From Arthrobacter sp. SLBN-83 (GTDB taxonomy: Bacteria; Actinomycetota; Actinomycetes; Actinomycetales; Micrococcaceae), in NCBI RefSeq assembly GCF_006715285.1, contig NZ_VFMX01000001.1, forward strand, positions 2,170,001 through 2,234,000: 64,000 bases of DNA. Direction: 5' to 3'. The position numbers and the translations under genes were made by a program. Below, one piece after another: positions 8,342 to 16,597 of this stretch. Each line of letters begins with the position of its first letter. Within the stretch, counting starts at the first letter, position 1. The notes under the pieces are model-generated. The model did no database searches. It was not told where the DNA came from and saw only the letters and a program-made list of their open reading frames with translations.

Positions 8342-9277
8342 ATGGCAACAGCTGCCAACATGCCTCCCGCTGTTGCGGAGGAAGCGGCCACGGGCGGGGA
8401 AAGGACCCGTGCACCGCGGCGGACGCGGAACGGACGGAACCAGCCGGGCAACCGGGAGCTCCGCGCCAAAGCCTCCATTCCCCTGACCGTGCTGACGTGG
8501 CTCATCGCCGCACTTTACGCCCTGCCCTTGCTCTGGTTCCTGCTGAGCTCCTTCAAGCCAGGCAGTGAATTGTTCAGCTACCCGCTGTCCATGATTCCCC
8601 GGGAGTGGACGTTCCAGGGCTTTGTGGACGCCTGGGAAAGGGTGGACTTTGCCCGGTACTTTCTGAACACCGCGACCGTGTCCATCGTGACCACCGCGTT
8701 GACGGTATTTTTCAGCGCCTGTACCGGTTACGCGCTGGCAAAGTACAACAACAAGGGGACCCGGCTGTTCTTCGTCTGCATCCTTGCCACTACCATGCTG
8801 CCCACTGAAGTGATCCTGAACCCGACGTTTTCGGTGATCAGGGACCTGGGCCTGTACAACTCGCTGGCCGGCATCATCGTGCCGTCAGTCCTGACGGCCA
8901 CCGGCGTCTTCATGTTCCGGCAGTTCTTCCTCACTGTCCCTGACGACCTGCTGCACTCAGCCAGGATCGACGGCGCAGGGGAGTTGGCCATCTTCTTCCG
9001 GATCATGCTCCCGCTCTCCAGGCCGATCCTGTTCACCCTGGCCATCTTTTCCTTCCAGTGGCGCTGGAACGACTACATCTGGCCCCTGATCGTGCTGAAT
9101 GACCCCAAGTGGTACACCCTCCAGGTGGCACTCCGAAGCATCGTGGGGGCGGAAAACATCGACTGGCCCGTCCTCCTGGGGGCATCCGTCATCTCCCTCC
9201 TGCCGCTGGTCCTGGTGTTCTTCGTTTTCCAGAAATACGTGCTGAACGCGGACGTCAGCGCCGGCCTGAAGGATTGA
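8342..9277 (+). CDS. Sugar ABC importer permease (MalG type)
   Basis: 311 residues; an Arg-rich cytoplasmic N-terminus (about 1-45), then six helices. The EAA loop appears as LLHSARIDGAGELAIFFRIMLPLSRP and the protein ends KYVLNADVSAGLKD, a classic MalG-type C-terminus (G-x-KG/KD). Starts 3 nt after the previous stop, so translation is probably coupled. Forms the inner-membrane pore with the 7394 product. Confidence 0.93.
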   Translation: MATAANMPPAVAEEAATGGERTRAPRRTRNGRNQPGNRELRAKASIPLTVLTWLIAALYALPLLWFLLSSFKPGSELFSYPLSMIPREWTFQGFVDAWERVDFARYFLNTATVSIVTTALTVFFSACTGYALAKYNNKGTRLFFVCILATTMLPTEVILNPTFSVIRDLGLYNSLAGIIVPSVLTATGVFMFRQFFLTVPDDLLHSARIDGAGELAIFFRIMLPLSRPILFTLAIFSFQWRWNDYIWPLIVLNDPKWYTLQVALRSIVGAENIDWPVLLGASVISLLPLVLVFFVFQKYVLNADVSAGLKD

Positions 9278-9286
9278 GGCAGCAAA

Positions 9287-11023
9287 ATGCAGACAACCAC
9301 AGCAGAGACAGCGTTCCTGGCGCAGGTGGGGGAAGCTGCGGACCGTCACGTAACAGCGTTCCTTGCAACGCACGACGACGACGTCCCCGCTTTGGCGCAC
9401 CGGCCCGCCATGGCCAGGTTGCTGGACCTGGTCACGGTGTTCACCCAGCCCGGCTCCCGATTTTTCCGCAAGGAAGGTATCGGGGAGGCGATGATCCTGT
9501 GCCTGGATCGGTTGGAAGTGCTGCAGGGGCCAACGGGACTGTTCGATGGCACCAACCTGTGCTCGCCGCCTGACTCAGCCTTCACCCTGAACGACGTTTG
9601 CCTGACCCTGCGTCTTGTCCGCGCGCTGGACGGTGACCGGTTCCCGGGCGAGGGCCCGCTCCTGGGCGAGGTGGATGGACGCCTGGCCGCGATAATCGGC
9701 AGGTCCGTTGAAGCTATGGTGGCAGGCGGGGTCCATACCCCCAACCACCGCTGGGAGCTCTGCGCTGCCTTGGCCCAGATCAACCTGTTCCAGCCACGGC
9801 AGGACATCAGGGTCCGGATCGGCCAATGGCTGGCCGAGGGCATTGACCAGTTGCCGGACGGGATGTACTCGGAGCGGAGCCCGCTCTATGCCACCGCGGT
9901 CACTAATCCCTCTTTGCTGACAATCGCGGACAGCGCGGGCCGGCCGGAACTCCTGGACCATGTCCGGCGGAACCTCACCGCGTTCCTGCCCTGGTTCAAT
10001 CCGGACGGCACTGTCGAATCAGTGTTTTCCAGGCGGCAGGACCAGTGGATGGCGTTTGGAGCCACCCCGTTCCTTCACCTGTACCGGCGCTTCGCCCTCC
10101 AGGATGGGCGTGCTGATTTCGCCGCCGCAGCTGCCTGGCTGGCCACGCTTCCGCTGCACGAACCCGCAAAGCTGCTGGCCCTCACCAGGCTGGATCCTTG
10201 GCTGGCCGGGGGACTTCCGGGCGCTCCGGCGTCGGGCCCTGGCCTGTCCCTGCCGCCGGCCCTGACGCCCCCGGACGCGGTACTGGAGAGCTGCGGTGCA
10301 TACCGCTTTCGCGCGGGCGGTTCCGTAGCTACGGTCTTCGGCGGTTGCGACCCCCTGGTGCCCGGGGTTGGGTCCGGGCTGGCCACCAACCCCACGTTCC
10401 TCAGTTTCCGGCACGGCGAGTCGGTCCTGTCGGATGTCCGCTTGTCCCGGAGCTTCTTTGACCTGGGGCCGTTCCGCAGCCAGGCCACTTCGCTGCGGGA
10501 CCGGTCAGTAGTCCTGTCCGAAGAGGTGCAAGCCAGCTTCTATCAACCATTGCCTCTGGACCGGCTGCGGGCCGATGGAATATACCCGCTGGAGCATGAA
10601 GGACGATTCAGCGCCGCCATGGGGTTCAGCGCCCGTGCAGCGGACGTCCACCGGCTCAAAACCGGTATGACGGTGACAATTGAGGACGGGCAGGCTTGCC
10701 TGGACGCCTGCTTCGACGGCACCCGGACCGCATTTGCGCTGGAACTCACGTTCCGGCCCGGGGGAGTGCTCGACGGCGTCGAACCGGCAACGGTTCCCGG
10801 CGCCTTCCGACTAGTGGACGGCACAGGCTCCTATCGGATGGGCAGGGACGTCATCGAGTTCGGGCCCGGGCTACCCCCGGACCCGGATGCCCCCGCGGCG
10901 TACAACCCTGGTGAGAGCTACCGCTATCTGGGCGGCACGAACGCTGCCGACGGCGTCAAGGTCTACATCAGCGGCTGGACCACGGGCCGCTACCTGTTTA
11001 CGTTCCGGGGCTACTCCGCCTGA
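9287..11023 (+). CDS. Putative heparinase/polysaccharide-lyase-like protein
   Basis: 578 residues, no signal peptide, so probably cytoplasmic. The first 330 residues are helical with repeated aromatic and Trp/His motifs (HTPNHRWELCAALAQ near residue 151, DGMYSERSPLYA), like the alpha/alpha toroid of polysaccharide lyases. The second half is rich in beta strands (for example SYRMGRDVIEFGPG), like their beta-sandwich. I cannot assign it to a known lyase family with certainty; some such proteins are simply called hypothetical. It starts 9 nt after the permease gene, so it probably cleaves the oligosaccharide imported by the operon. Confidence 0.5.
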   Translation: MQTTTAETAFLAQVGEAADRHVTAFLATHDDDVPALAHRPAMARLLDLVTVFTQPGSRFFRKEGIGEAMILCLDRLEVLQGPTGLFDGTNLCSPPDSAFTLNDVCLTLRLVRALDGDRFPGEGPLLGEVDGRLAAIIGRSVEAMVAGGVHTPNHRWELCAALAQINLFQPRQDIRVRIGQWLAEGIDQLPDGMYSERSPLYATAVTNPSLLTIADSAGRPELLDHVRRNLTAFLPWFNPDGTVESVFSRRQDQWMAFGATPFLHLYRRFALQDGRADFAAAAAWLATLPLHEPAKLLALTRLDPWLAGGLPGAPASGPGLSLPPALTPPDAVLESCGAYRFRAGGSVATVFGGCDPLVPGVGSGLATNPTFLSFRHGESVLSDVRLSRSFFDLGPFRSQATSLRDRSVVLSEEVQASFYQPLPLDRLRADGIYPLEHEGRFSAAMGFSARAADVHRLKTGMTVTIEDGQACLDACFDGTRTAFALELTFRPGGVLDGVEPATVPGAFRLVDGTGSYRMGRDVIEFGPGLPPDPDAPAAYNPGESYRYLGGTNAADGVKVYISGWTTGRYLFTFRGYSA

Positions 11024-11024
11024 T

Positions 11025-11786
11025 CTAGGCCTGGATGTTTTGCATCTGGTTGAAGACTTCCGGCGGGATGGCGTAGACCAGGATCACGGCCAGCAGGTTC
11101 TTGGCGGCGTGGACGAAGTAGGAGAACATGACGTTCCTGCCGGTCCACATGTAGACGAACACCAGCGTGGCGCCCATGGCCAGGTAGGGGAGCAGTGCGG
11201 TGAGGGTGACCGCCTCCTGCCCCACGATGTGCAGTGCCGCGAACAACACGACGGACAGGATGCAGCAGATCCAGATGTTCACCCTCCTGCCCAGCTTGCC
11301 GATCAGCAGGTGCCGGAAGATGTACTCCTCCACGAACGGCCCCACCACCACCAGCAGCGGCACCATGAGCCAGGCGGGGACCTGCTGCATCAGCGCCTGC
11401 AGCCCGGCCTGGTTCTGCGAGGTTTCCACCTGTCCGTTCGCCGCCACCACCACTGCGGTCAGGATCATCATGGCGATCACGGAAGCCGGCACCATCAGCA
11501 GCGTGAACCACGGCCGGGTCGCCAGGACCTTGAGGTCGCGGACCACCACCTTGCGGGCAGCCAGGAGCGCCAGTATTCCCACCGAGGCATAGAACATCAG
11601 GTTCACAGCGTAGGAGGCCGCTGCAGGGGACGGTGCTATCTGGCGCAGGAACGGGGCCACCAAATCCCCGGCGGCGGCGAAGAACGCTGCGATGGCAACG
11701 TAGAGGCACAGCGTGGCCACATCCATGGGGGAGAAACGGTACAGCTGGGGCTGCGGAGCGGGCGGTAAGCGGTGGGCTGTTGCCAT
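11025..11786 (-). CDS. CPBP-family intramembrane metalloprotease
   Basis: 253 residues, about seven hydrophobic helices. The family motifs are visible: EEYIFRHLL (EExxxR) near residue 155, then a second-motif His in FAALHIVGQ and a further polar residue in the last helices. Such proteins are CAAX-protease/bacteriocin-immunity-like enzymes; substrate unknown. The ATG at 11786 follows TAGGCT (11793-11798) by 6 nt with no ribosome site, so it is predicted leaderless. It converges with the lyase-like gene, leaving a one-base gap. Confidence 0.88.
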   Translation of the reverse strand: MATAHRLPPAPQPQLYRFSPMDVATLCLYVAIAAFFAAAGDLVAPFLRQIAPSPAAASYAVNLMFYASVGILALLAARKVVVRDLKVLATRPWFTLLMVPASVIAMMILTAVVVAANGQVETSQNQAGLQALMQQVPAWLMVPLLVVVGPFVEEYIFRHLLIGKLGRRVNIWICCILSVVLFAALHIVGQEAVTLTALLPYLAMGATLVFVYMWTGRNVMFSYFVHAAKNLLAVILVYAIPPEVFNQMQNIQA

Positions 11787-11992
11787 GCTCCCAGCCTATC
11801 GCCGGGCCCGGCGTGTAGTGCGGGTCACGTACCACCCCATGCCAGGTTGTAAGATGGTCAGGTCGCGTGAAGCTTCGGCAGTTCGACGGTTCGCCCTCAC
11901 ATTCGCTGGCCATAAGGCCTACTAACCGAATTATGTGAGCTCGATCATACGAAGACCGGATGCGGCCAACCCCCAACCCACAAGGAACAGTT

Positions 11993-13453
11993 GTGCCTCA
12001 AAGTACCCCCACAGACCTAAAAAACAGCACGGCGCCATCCTCCGCCGTCGACCCCACCCTCAGCGCCGAGGGCTACAGCAAGACCCTGGGCCGCCGCCAC
12101 GTCACCATGATCGCCATGGGCGGCGCCATCGGCGTGGGCCTCTTCATGGGAGCCGGCGGACGCCTCGCCTCCACCGGCCCCGCCCTGATCTTCTCCTACG
12201 CCATCGCCGGCGTCATCGCCTACCTGCTGATGCGGGCCCTGGGCGAACTCATCATGTACCGGCAGACTTCCGGATCGTTCGTCAGCTACGCCGGCGAAAT
12301 GTTCGGCAGGAAGGGCGCCTTCCTCTCCGGCTGGATGTACTTCATCAACTGGGCCATGACCGGCATCGCTGAGCTCATCGCGATCGGCCTCTACTTCCAG
12401 TTCTTCTTCCCCAACGTCCCTGTGGAACTGTCCGCCATCGCCGCGCTGGTGCTGCTGGTGGCCGTGAACCTCTTCAGCGTCAAGGCGTTCGGCGAGTTCG
12501 AATTCTGGGCTTCCTGCCTCAAGGTCGCCGCGATCGTCATCTTCCTGGCTGTGGGCACCTTCATGGTGGTCACCAACGCCAAGGTGGGCGCCGGCCATGC
12601 ATCCGTCAACAACCTCTTCGCAGCCGACGGCGGCATGTTCCCCAAGGGCGCCCTGGTGATGATCCTGGTCCTGAACGCCGTGATCTTCGCCTACAACGCC
12701 ATCGAACTGGTGGGCATCACCGCCGGCGAGATGCAGAACCCCGAACGCGAAGTGCCCAAGGCCATCCGCGCCGTCGTGGTGCGCATCGTGGTGTTCTACG
12801 TCGGATCCGTAACCCTGCTGGCCATGCTCCTGCCCTCAGACCAATACAAGGCCGGCACCTCCCCGTTCGTCACCGTCTTTGGCCAGATGGGCCTGGGCTG
12901 GATGGGTGATGTCATGAACATGATCGTCATCACCGCAGCCCTGTCCTCCTGCAACTCGGGCCTGTACTCCATTGGCCGCATCTTCCGGACCATGGCCAAC
13001 AACGGCCACGCCCCGCAGTGGCTCACCCGCATGTCCACCCGGCACGTCCCCTACGCCGCAATCCTGGCCATCGGCGCCGTCTACCTGGTGGGCATCCTGC
13101 TGAACATCTGGCTGGGCGGCTCGCATGCGTTCGACCTTGCCCTGAACACGGCCTCCATCGGTGTCATCTTCACCTGGGGCTCCATCTTCGCCAGCCAGAT
13201 CGCGCTGCGGAAGAAAAAGGGCAACGTCTCCAGCCTGCCCATGCCGGGCTCGCCCTGGACCAGCTGGGCCGGGCTCATCGCCCTGCTCGCCATTACCGTG
13301 CTCATCGGCTTCGACACAATGACCAGCAAGGACGGCGAGGTGTTCTACCTGGGCCTGTGGACCCTGGCCACCATCCCGTTCTTCGCGGTGGTCCTGTGGC
13401 TGGGCTGGCAGAAGGTCAAGAACAACGCTCCCAAGAGCGAGCTCTACAGCTGA
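11993..13453 (+). CDS. ansP: L-asparagine permease-type amino acid transporter
   Basis: 486 residues, twelve-helix amino acid-polyamine-organocation carrier. The first helix carries MIAMGGAIGVGLFMGAG, the substrate-binding motif; YFINWAMTGIAELIAIGLY and ALSSCNSGLYSIGRIFR resemble E. coli AnsP closely, more than GABA or lysine carriers. GTG 11993 is chosen over ATG 11960 because AAGGAA lies 5 nt upstream. The preceding 206 bases hold its promoter region; I see no clear operator there. A hairpin terminator follows. Confidence 0.85.
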   Translation: MPQSTPTDLKNSTAPSSAVDPTLSAEGYSKTLGRRHVTMIAMGGAIGVGLFMGAGGRLASTGPALIFSYAIAGVIAYLLMRALGELIMYRQTSGSFVSYAGEMFGRKGAFLSGWMYFINWAMTGIAELIAIGLYFQFFFPNVPVELSAIAALVLLVAVNLFSVKAFGEFEFWASCLKVAAIVIFLAVGTFMVVTNAKVGAGHASVNNLFAADGGMFPKGALVMILVLNAVIFAYNAIELVGITAGEMQNPEREVPKAIRAVVVRIVVFYVGSVTLLAMLLPSDQYKAGTSPFVTVFGQMGLGWMGDVMNMIVITAALSSCNSGLYSIGRIFRTMANNGHAPQWLTRMSTRHVPYAAILAIGAVYLVGILLNIWLGGSHAFDLALNTASIGVIFTWGSIFASQIALRKKKGNVSSLPMPGSPWTSWAGLIALLAITVLIGFDTMTSKDGEVFYLGLWTLATIPFFAVVLWLGWQKVKNNAPKSELYS

Positions 13454-13469
13454 CTTCCTGAACAACGTT

Positions 13470-13508
13470 CGACGGCGGGTTGCCCCTGGGGAGGGCGGCC
13501 CGCCGTCG
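13470..13508. terminator. Bidirectional hairpin between convergent ansP and hydrolase genes
   Basis: Ten-base arms (CGACGGCGGG and its complement) at 13470-13479 and 13499-13508, 19-nt loop, between two convergent stop codons. No strong T-run; typical for high-GC terminators. Confidence 0.6.
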
Positions 13509-13554
13509 TCGTTTCATCCGGAAGCCGTGGAGCGCTTAGTCCTTCGGGTGCCGC

Positions 13555-14292
13555 TTACTCCTTCAGGTGCCGCGCGAAGAAGTCCTCAATCCGCTGCCAG
13601 GCCTCCGGGGAGGACTGCGGGTCCGGGCCCACCCCCATGACCCGCATCAGCGGGCGGAGGAGTGCCGGCCCCAGCTCTTCATCGTTGAGGAAGGAGTGGC
13701 CGGCGCCGGGGAATTCCTTCACACTGTGCTCAATGCCCAGCTGGTCCAAGGCGGATTCGAGCCGGGCAGCCGCTCCCTTCAGTGACTTGTCCGCGCGGCC
13801 ATAGCTGGCGACGATGGGGCAGGCGCCGCGCAGGGCGTCCACCAGGTCCTGCTGCTCCTTGCCCGGCAGCCGTCCGTAATTGACGGCAGCGGCGTCGAAC
13901 CCGTCCCGGGCGGTAAGCAGGGCAAACCCGCCGCCCATGCAGAAACCGATCACCCCCGTTTTGCCGTTGCTAAGTTCCGACTCCGCCAGCCAGGTGCGGG
14001 CGGTGGCGATATCGATGAACGGCCTGCCCGTCCTGGCTGTCATGGCACGCATGGTTCCCACCAGGCAGCGGCGCGGACCGCCGTCGCTGAACAGGTCCAG
14101 CGCCAGGGTCAGGTAGCCGGCCCGGGCCAGCCGGTCCGCATGCCGGCGGGTCTGGTCATCCAGGCCGAACGCTTCATGGATCATGACGACGCCGGGAAAG
14201 GGGCCCTGGCCTTCGGGTACAGCAAGGTATCCATGCAGGGAGAAGGATCCACCGGCGGCCGTGCTCTGGGCGCTCAGGTCTACGTTCGTCAT
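13555..14292 (-). CDS. Dienelactone hydrolase family protein
   Basis: 245-residue alpha/beta-hydrolase. The nucleophile elbow is GFCMGGGFA, with Cys in place of Ser as in true dienelactone hydrolases (near residue 118); a distal Asp (SYGRADKSL) and His (GAGHSFLND) complete the triad. It hydrolyses lactone or ester bonds; the physiological substrate is not shown. The ATG follows TAGCCT (14299-14304) by 6 nt without a ribosome site: predicted leaderless. Divergent from the polymerase gene at 14340. Confidence 0.88.
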   Translation of the reverse strand: MTNVDLSAQSTAAGGSFSLHGYLAVPEGQGPFPGVVMIHEAFGLDDQTRRHADRLARAGYLTLALDLFSDGGPRRCLVGTMRAMTARTGRPFIDIATARTWLAESELSNGKTGVIGFCMGGGFALLTARDGFDAAAVNYGRLPGKEQQDLVDALRGACPIVASYGRADKSLKGAAARLESALDQLGIEHSVKEFPGAGHSFLNDEELGPALLRPLMRVMGVGPDPQSSPEAWQRIEDFFARHLKE

Positions 14293-14339
14293 GGCCCAAG
14301 GCTAGCCCGTTGTAGCCCCGCCGGGGCAGACTGGGGCTT

Positions 14340-15410
14340 GTGAGCGAACCTTGGGTGCTGCATGTGGACCTGGACCAGTTCATCGCTGCCGTTGAAGTGC
14401 TCCGCCGGCCCGAACTGGCGGGAAAGCCACTGATTGTCGGCGGCCGTGGGGACCCTACGGAACGTGCCGTCGTGTCCACCGCATCCTATGAGGCCAGGGC
14501 CTTTGGGGTCGGTTCGGGAATGCCGCTGCGCATCGCCGCGCGGAAAGTGCCGGATGCCGTCATCCTGCCCGTGGACCACGAGGCCTACCTCGAAGCGTCC
14601 GAGAAGGTCATGGCTGTGCTGCGCTCACAGCCGGGAACCACCGTCCAGGTGCTCGGATGGGACGAGGCATTCGTCGGCGTCGAGACCCCCGATCCTGAAG
14701 CCTTTGCCCGCCAACTGCAGGAGGCCGTCCTGGTGGAAACCCGCCTGCACTGCAGCGTCGGCATCGGCGACACCCTGGTCCGCGCCAAGGTTGCCACCTC
14801 ATTCGGCAAGCCCGCAGGCGTCTTTCGGCTCACGGAAAAGAACTGGCTCGACGTCATGGGGAGCCGGCCGACCGTGGAGTTGTGGGGCGTGGGAACCAAG
14901 ATCTCGCGCCGTCTCGCCACCTTGGGGATCAAGACTGTTGCCGAACTCGCAGCTGCGGACCCCACTGATCTGGTCCCCGAGTTCGGTCCGAAAATGGGGC
15001 CCTGGTACGCGCAACTGGGACGGGGAGACGGCTCCCGGGTGGTGGACGACACACCCTGGGTGCCGCGCGGGCACAGCCGCGAGACCACCTTCCAGCGCGA
15101 CCTGACAGACCCCGAACGGATCCGCGATGCCGTCAGGGAATTGGCCGCACGCGTGCTGGAGGATGTTGCTGCCGAGGGAAGGCCCGTGATCGGCCTGACG
15201 CTGAAGGTACGGTACGCGCCGTTCACCACCAGGACCTATGCGCGGAAGATTCCCGAGACCTCAGATGCGGCAAAAGTATTGGCGCGTGCCCTCGACCTCG
15301 CCGCGAAGATCGAGCCGGGGCAGCCCATCCGGTTGCTTGGCCTCAGGGCCGAGATGACGATGCCGGAGGATTCGCGGCAGGGCCACACGCCGACCCGCAG
15401 CGGCTGGTAA
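14340..15410 (+). CDS. dinB: DNA polymerase IV (Y family)
   Basis: 356 residues, a little shorter than usual DinB. The catalytic start VLHVDLDQFIAAVE gives the first Asp residues, and GWDEAFVGVE carries the second acidic pair (the usual SIDE is GWDE here). The little-finger domain follows (RETTFQRDL...RAEMTM). It performs translesion synthesis. No beta-clamp-binding pentapeptide is obvious at the C-terminus, which ends TPTRSGW. GTG start; CAGACT lies 7 nt upstream, so it may be leaderless. No LexA box was recognised. Confidence 0.88.
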   Translation: MSEPWVLHVDLDQFIAAVEVLRRPELAGKPLIVGGRGDPTERAVVSTASYEARAFGVGSGMPLRIAARKVPDAVILPVDHEAYLEASEKVMAVLRSQPGTTVQVLGWDEAFVGVETPDPEAFARQLQEAVLVETRLHCSVGIGDTLVRAKVATSFGKPAGVFRLTEKNWLDVMGSRPTVELWGVGTKISRRLATLGIKTVAELAAADPTDLVPEFGPKMGPWYAQLGRGDGSRVVDDTPWVPRGHSRETTFQRDLTDPERIRDAVRELAARVLEDVAAEGRPVIGLTLKVRYAPFTTRTYARKIPETSDAAKVLARALDLAAKIEPGQPIRLLGLRAEMTMPEDSRQGHTPTRSGW

Positions 15411-15425
15411 CAGGGAACAGCGAAG

Positions 15426-15454
15426 CGGCGGCAGATCCAATGGATCCGCCGCCG
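15426..15454. terminator. Hairpin terminator after dinB
   Basis: Thirteen-base arms (15426-15438 and 15442-15454, one mismatch) with a 3-nt loop, followed by TTTG. It lies between convergent dinB and csbD-like genes, so it can serve both. Confidence 0.75.
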
Positions 15455-15502
15455 TTTGAGGCTGTTGCAGCACGCCGTTCACTGCGGCTGCACCAGCAAG
15501 GA

Positions 15503-15679
15503 CTAGTGACGCTTGAACTCGTCCTTGACGCTTTCGCCCACCTTCTTGGCGTCTGCCTTGACCTGGTCGGCCTGGCCTTCTGCCTTGAGGCGGTCGTTGT
15601 CGGTCGCGTTGCCTGCAGCTTCCTTGGCCTTGCCGCCAAGGTTCTCTGCCGCGTTACTGATCTTGTCTCCGAGGCCCAT
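15503..15679 (-). CDS. CsbD family stress protein
   Basis: 58 residues, highly charged, with the family pattern GLGDKISNAAENLGGKAKEAAGNATDN then KADAKKVGESVKDEFK. CsbD proteins are general-stress proteins of unknown mechanism. ATG 15679 is preceded by a strong GGAGG at a 7-nt spacing and is preferred over an earlier in-frame ATG at 15709. A palindrome around TAAGCAAAGCTTGCTTA lies at 15726-15742, about 50 nt upstream. Confidence 0.9.
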   Translation of the reverse strand: MGLGDKISNAAENLGGKAKEAAGNATDNDRLKAEGQADQVKADAKKVGESVKDEFKRH

Positions 15680-15805
15680 GGTTCCGGCCTCCTTTCGTCC
15701 GTCGATCAACCGTGCCCTTTCACGATAAGCAAAGCTTGCTTACTATTTCAAGTCTCCAGCCGCAGTTACCGCCCGGTGTCAGGCCCCGCCGCTAGGCTCG
15801 GGTTC

Positions 15806-16480
15806 ATGGATAAAGCGCGCGGCAAGACGGCGGCCAAGGTAGCCCTACCTCGACTCTCTCCTGTGGAGTTGAATGACCTTGAGGATCTGCCGGATCCCGT
15901 GTTCCGCAAAGGGGGCCGGCATGAGAACACACGGTTCACCCGGGCAGCGATGGACGGCCTCGATGTCGGGGACAGCGTATTTGCCGAATGCCGGTTCGAC
16001 GCAGCGTCCTTCAATGATGCCCAGCTCCGCGGCGCCACATTCCGCGACTGCATCCTGGCAGAGGCGTATGCGCCGGTCTTCCGTGGTGCCCGCAGTACCT
16101 GGCGCGAGGTCGAGTTCCAGAATCCCCGCCTGGGCTCGGCTGAACTGTATGAAGGCGGCTGGCAGTCCGTGCGCATCGACGGCGGCAAGATCGACTTCCT
16201 GAACCTTCGCGGCGCCAAGCTCACCGACGTCCTGATCAGCGGCTGCATCATCAACGAGTTGGATCTCGGGGCCGCAACGGCAACAAGGGTGAAGCTCGAG
16301 GACTGCACTGTGGGGTCGCTGGACCTGGCCGGGGCCAAGCTGAAGGATTTCGATATCAGGGGTACGGAATTCCGTAAGATCAGCGGCCTGGGCAGCCTGT
16401 CCGGACTGGTCATCGATGAGTATCAACTGAACCTGCTGGCACCGCTCATCGCGGCCCACCTGGGAGTGACTGTGCTGTAA
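15806..16480 (+). CDS. Pentapeptide-repeat protein
   Basis: 224 residues with repeated A(D/N)LxX-like five-residue units (FNDAQLRGATFRDC, LNLRGAKLTDVLISGC, LDLAGAKLKDFDI), predicting a right-handed quadrilateral helix. Some relatives mimic DNA to protect gyrase, but nothing here shows that role. ATG 15806 lies 7 nt after TAGGCT (15793-15798) with no ribosome site: predicted leaderless. The frame extends upstream to 15440, but that part overlaps the csbD gene and promoter and is not credible. Confidence 0.85.
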   Translation: MDKARGKTAAKVALPRLSPVELNDLEDLPDPVFRKGGRHENTRFTRAAMDGLDVGDSVFAECRFDAASFNDAQLRGATFRDCILAEAYAPVFRGARSTWREVEFQNPRLGSAELYEGGWQSVRIDGGKIDFLNLRGAKLTDVLISGCIINELDLGAATATRVKLEDCTVGSLDLAGAKLKDFDIRGTEFRKISGLGSLSGLVIDEYQLNLLAPLIAAHLGVTVL

Positions 16481-16513
16481 CCGGATGCGCACCCATGGCC
16501 TGCCGTGTACCAT

Positions 16514-16535
16514 TTACAGAACGAACGGTCGGTAA
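16514..16535. promoter_or_regulatory. PaaR-type TetR operator upstream of the thiolase operon (box 1)
   Basis: A 22-base imperfect inverted repeat with right half CGGTCGGTAA and left half TTACAGAACG, 63 bases before the thiolase ATG. It matches box 2 (24846-24867) at 19 of 22 positions. Such sequences are known targets of PaaR-class TetR repressors in actinobacteria, whose effector is phenylacetyl-CoA. Confidence 0.7.
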
Positions 16536-16597
16536 GTGGAGCTTCCGCTGTGCCGGCCGCCGATGACAGTGCTGTTTATCGCGTGAAGGGTGTTTCC

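Noticed and set aside
11011..11976. 321-codon minus-strand frame overlapping the CPBP protease gene
   Set aside because: A different frame of the same strand; the CPBP frame has hydrophobic helices and EEYIFR, and its leaderless promoter fits.
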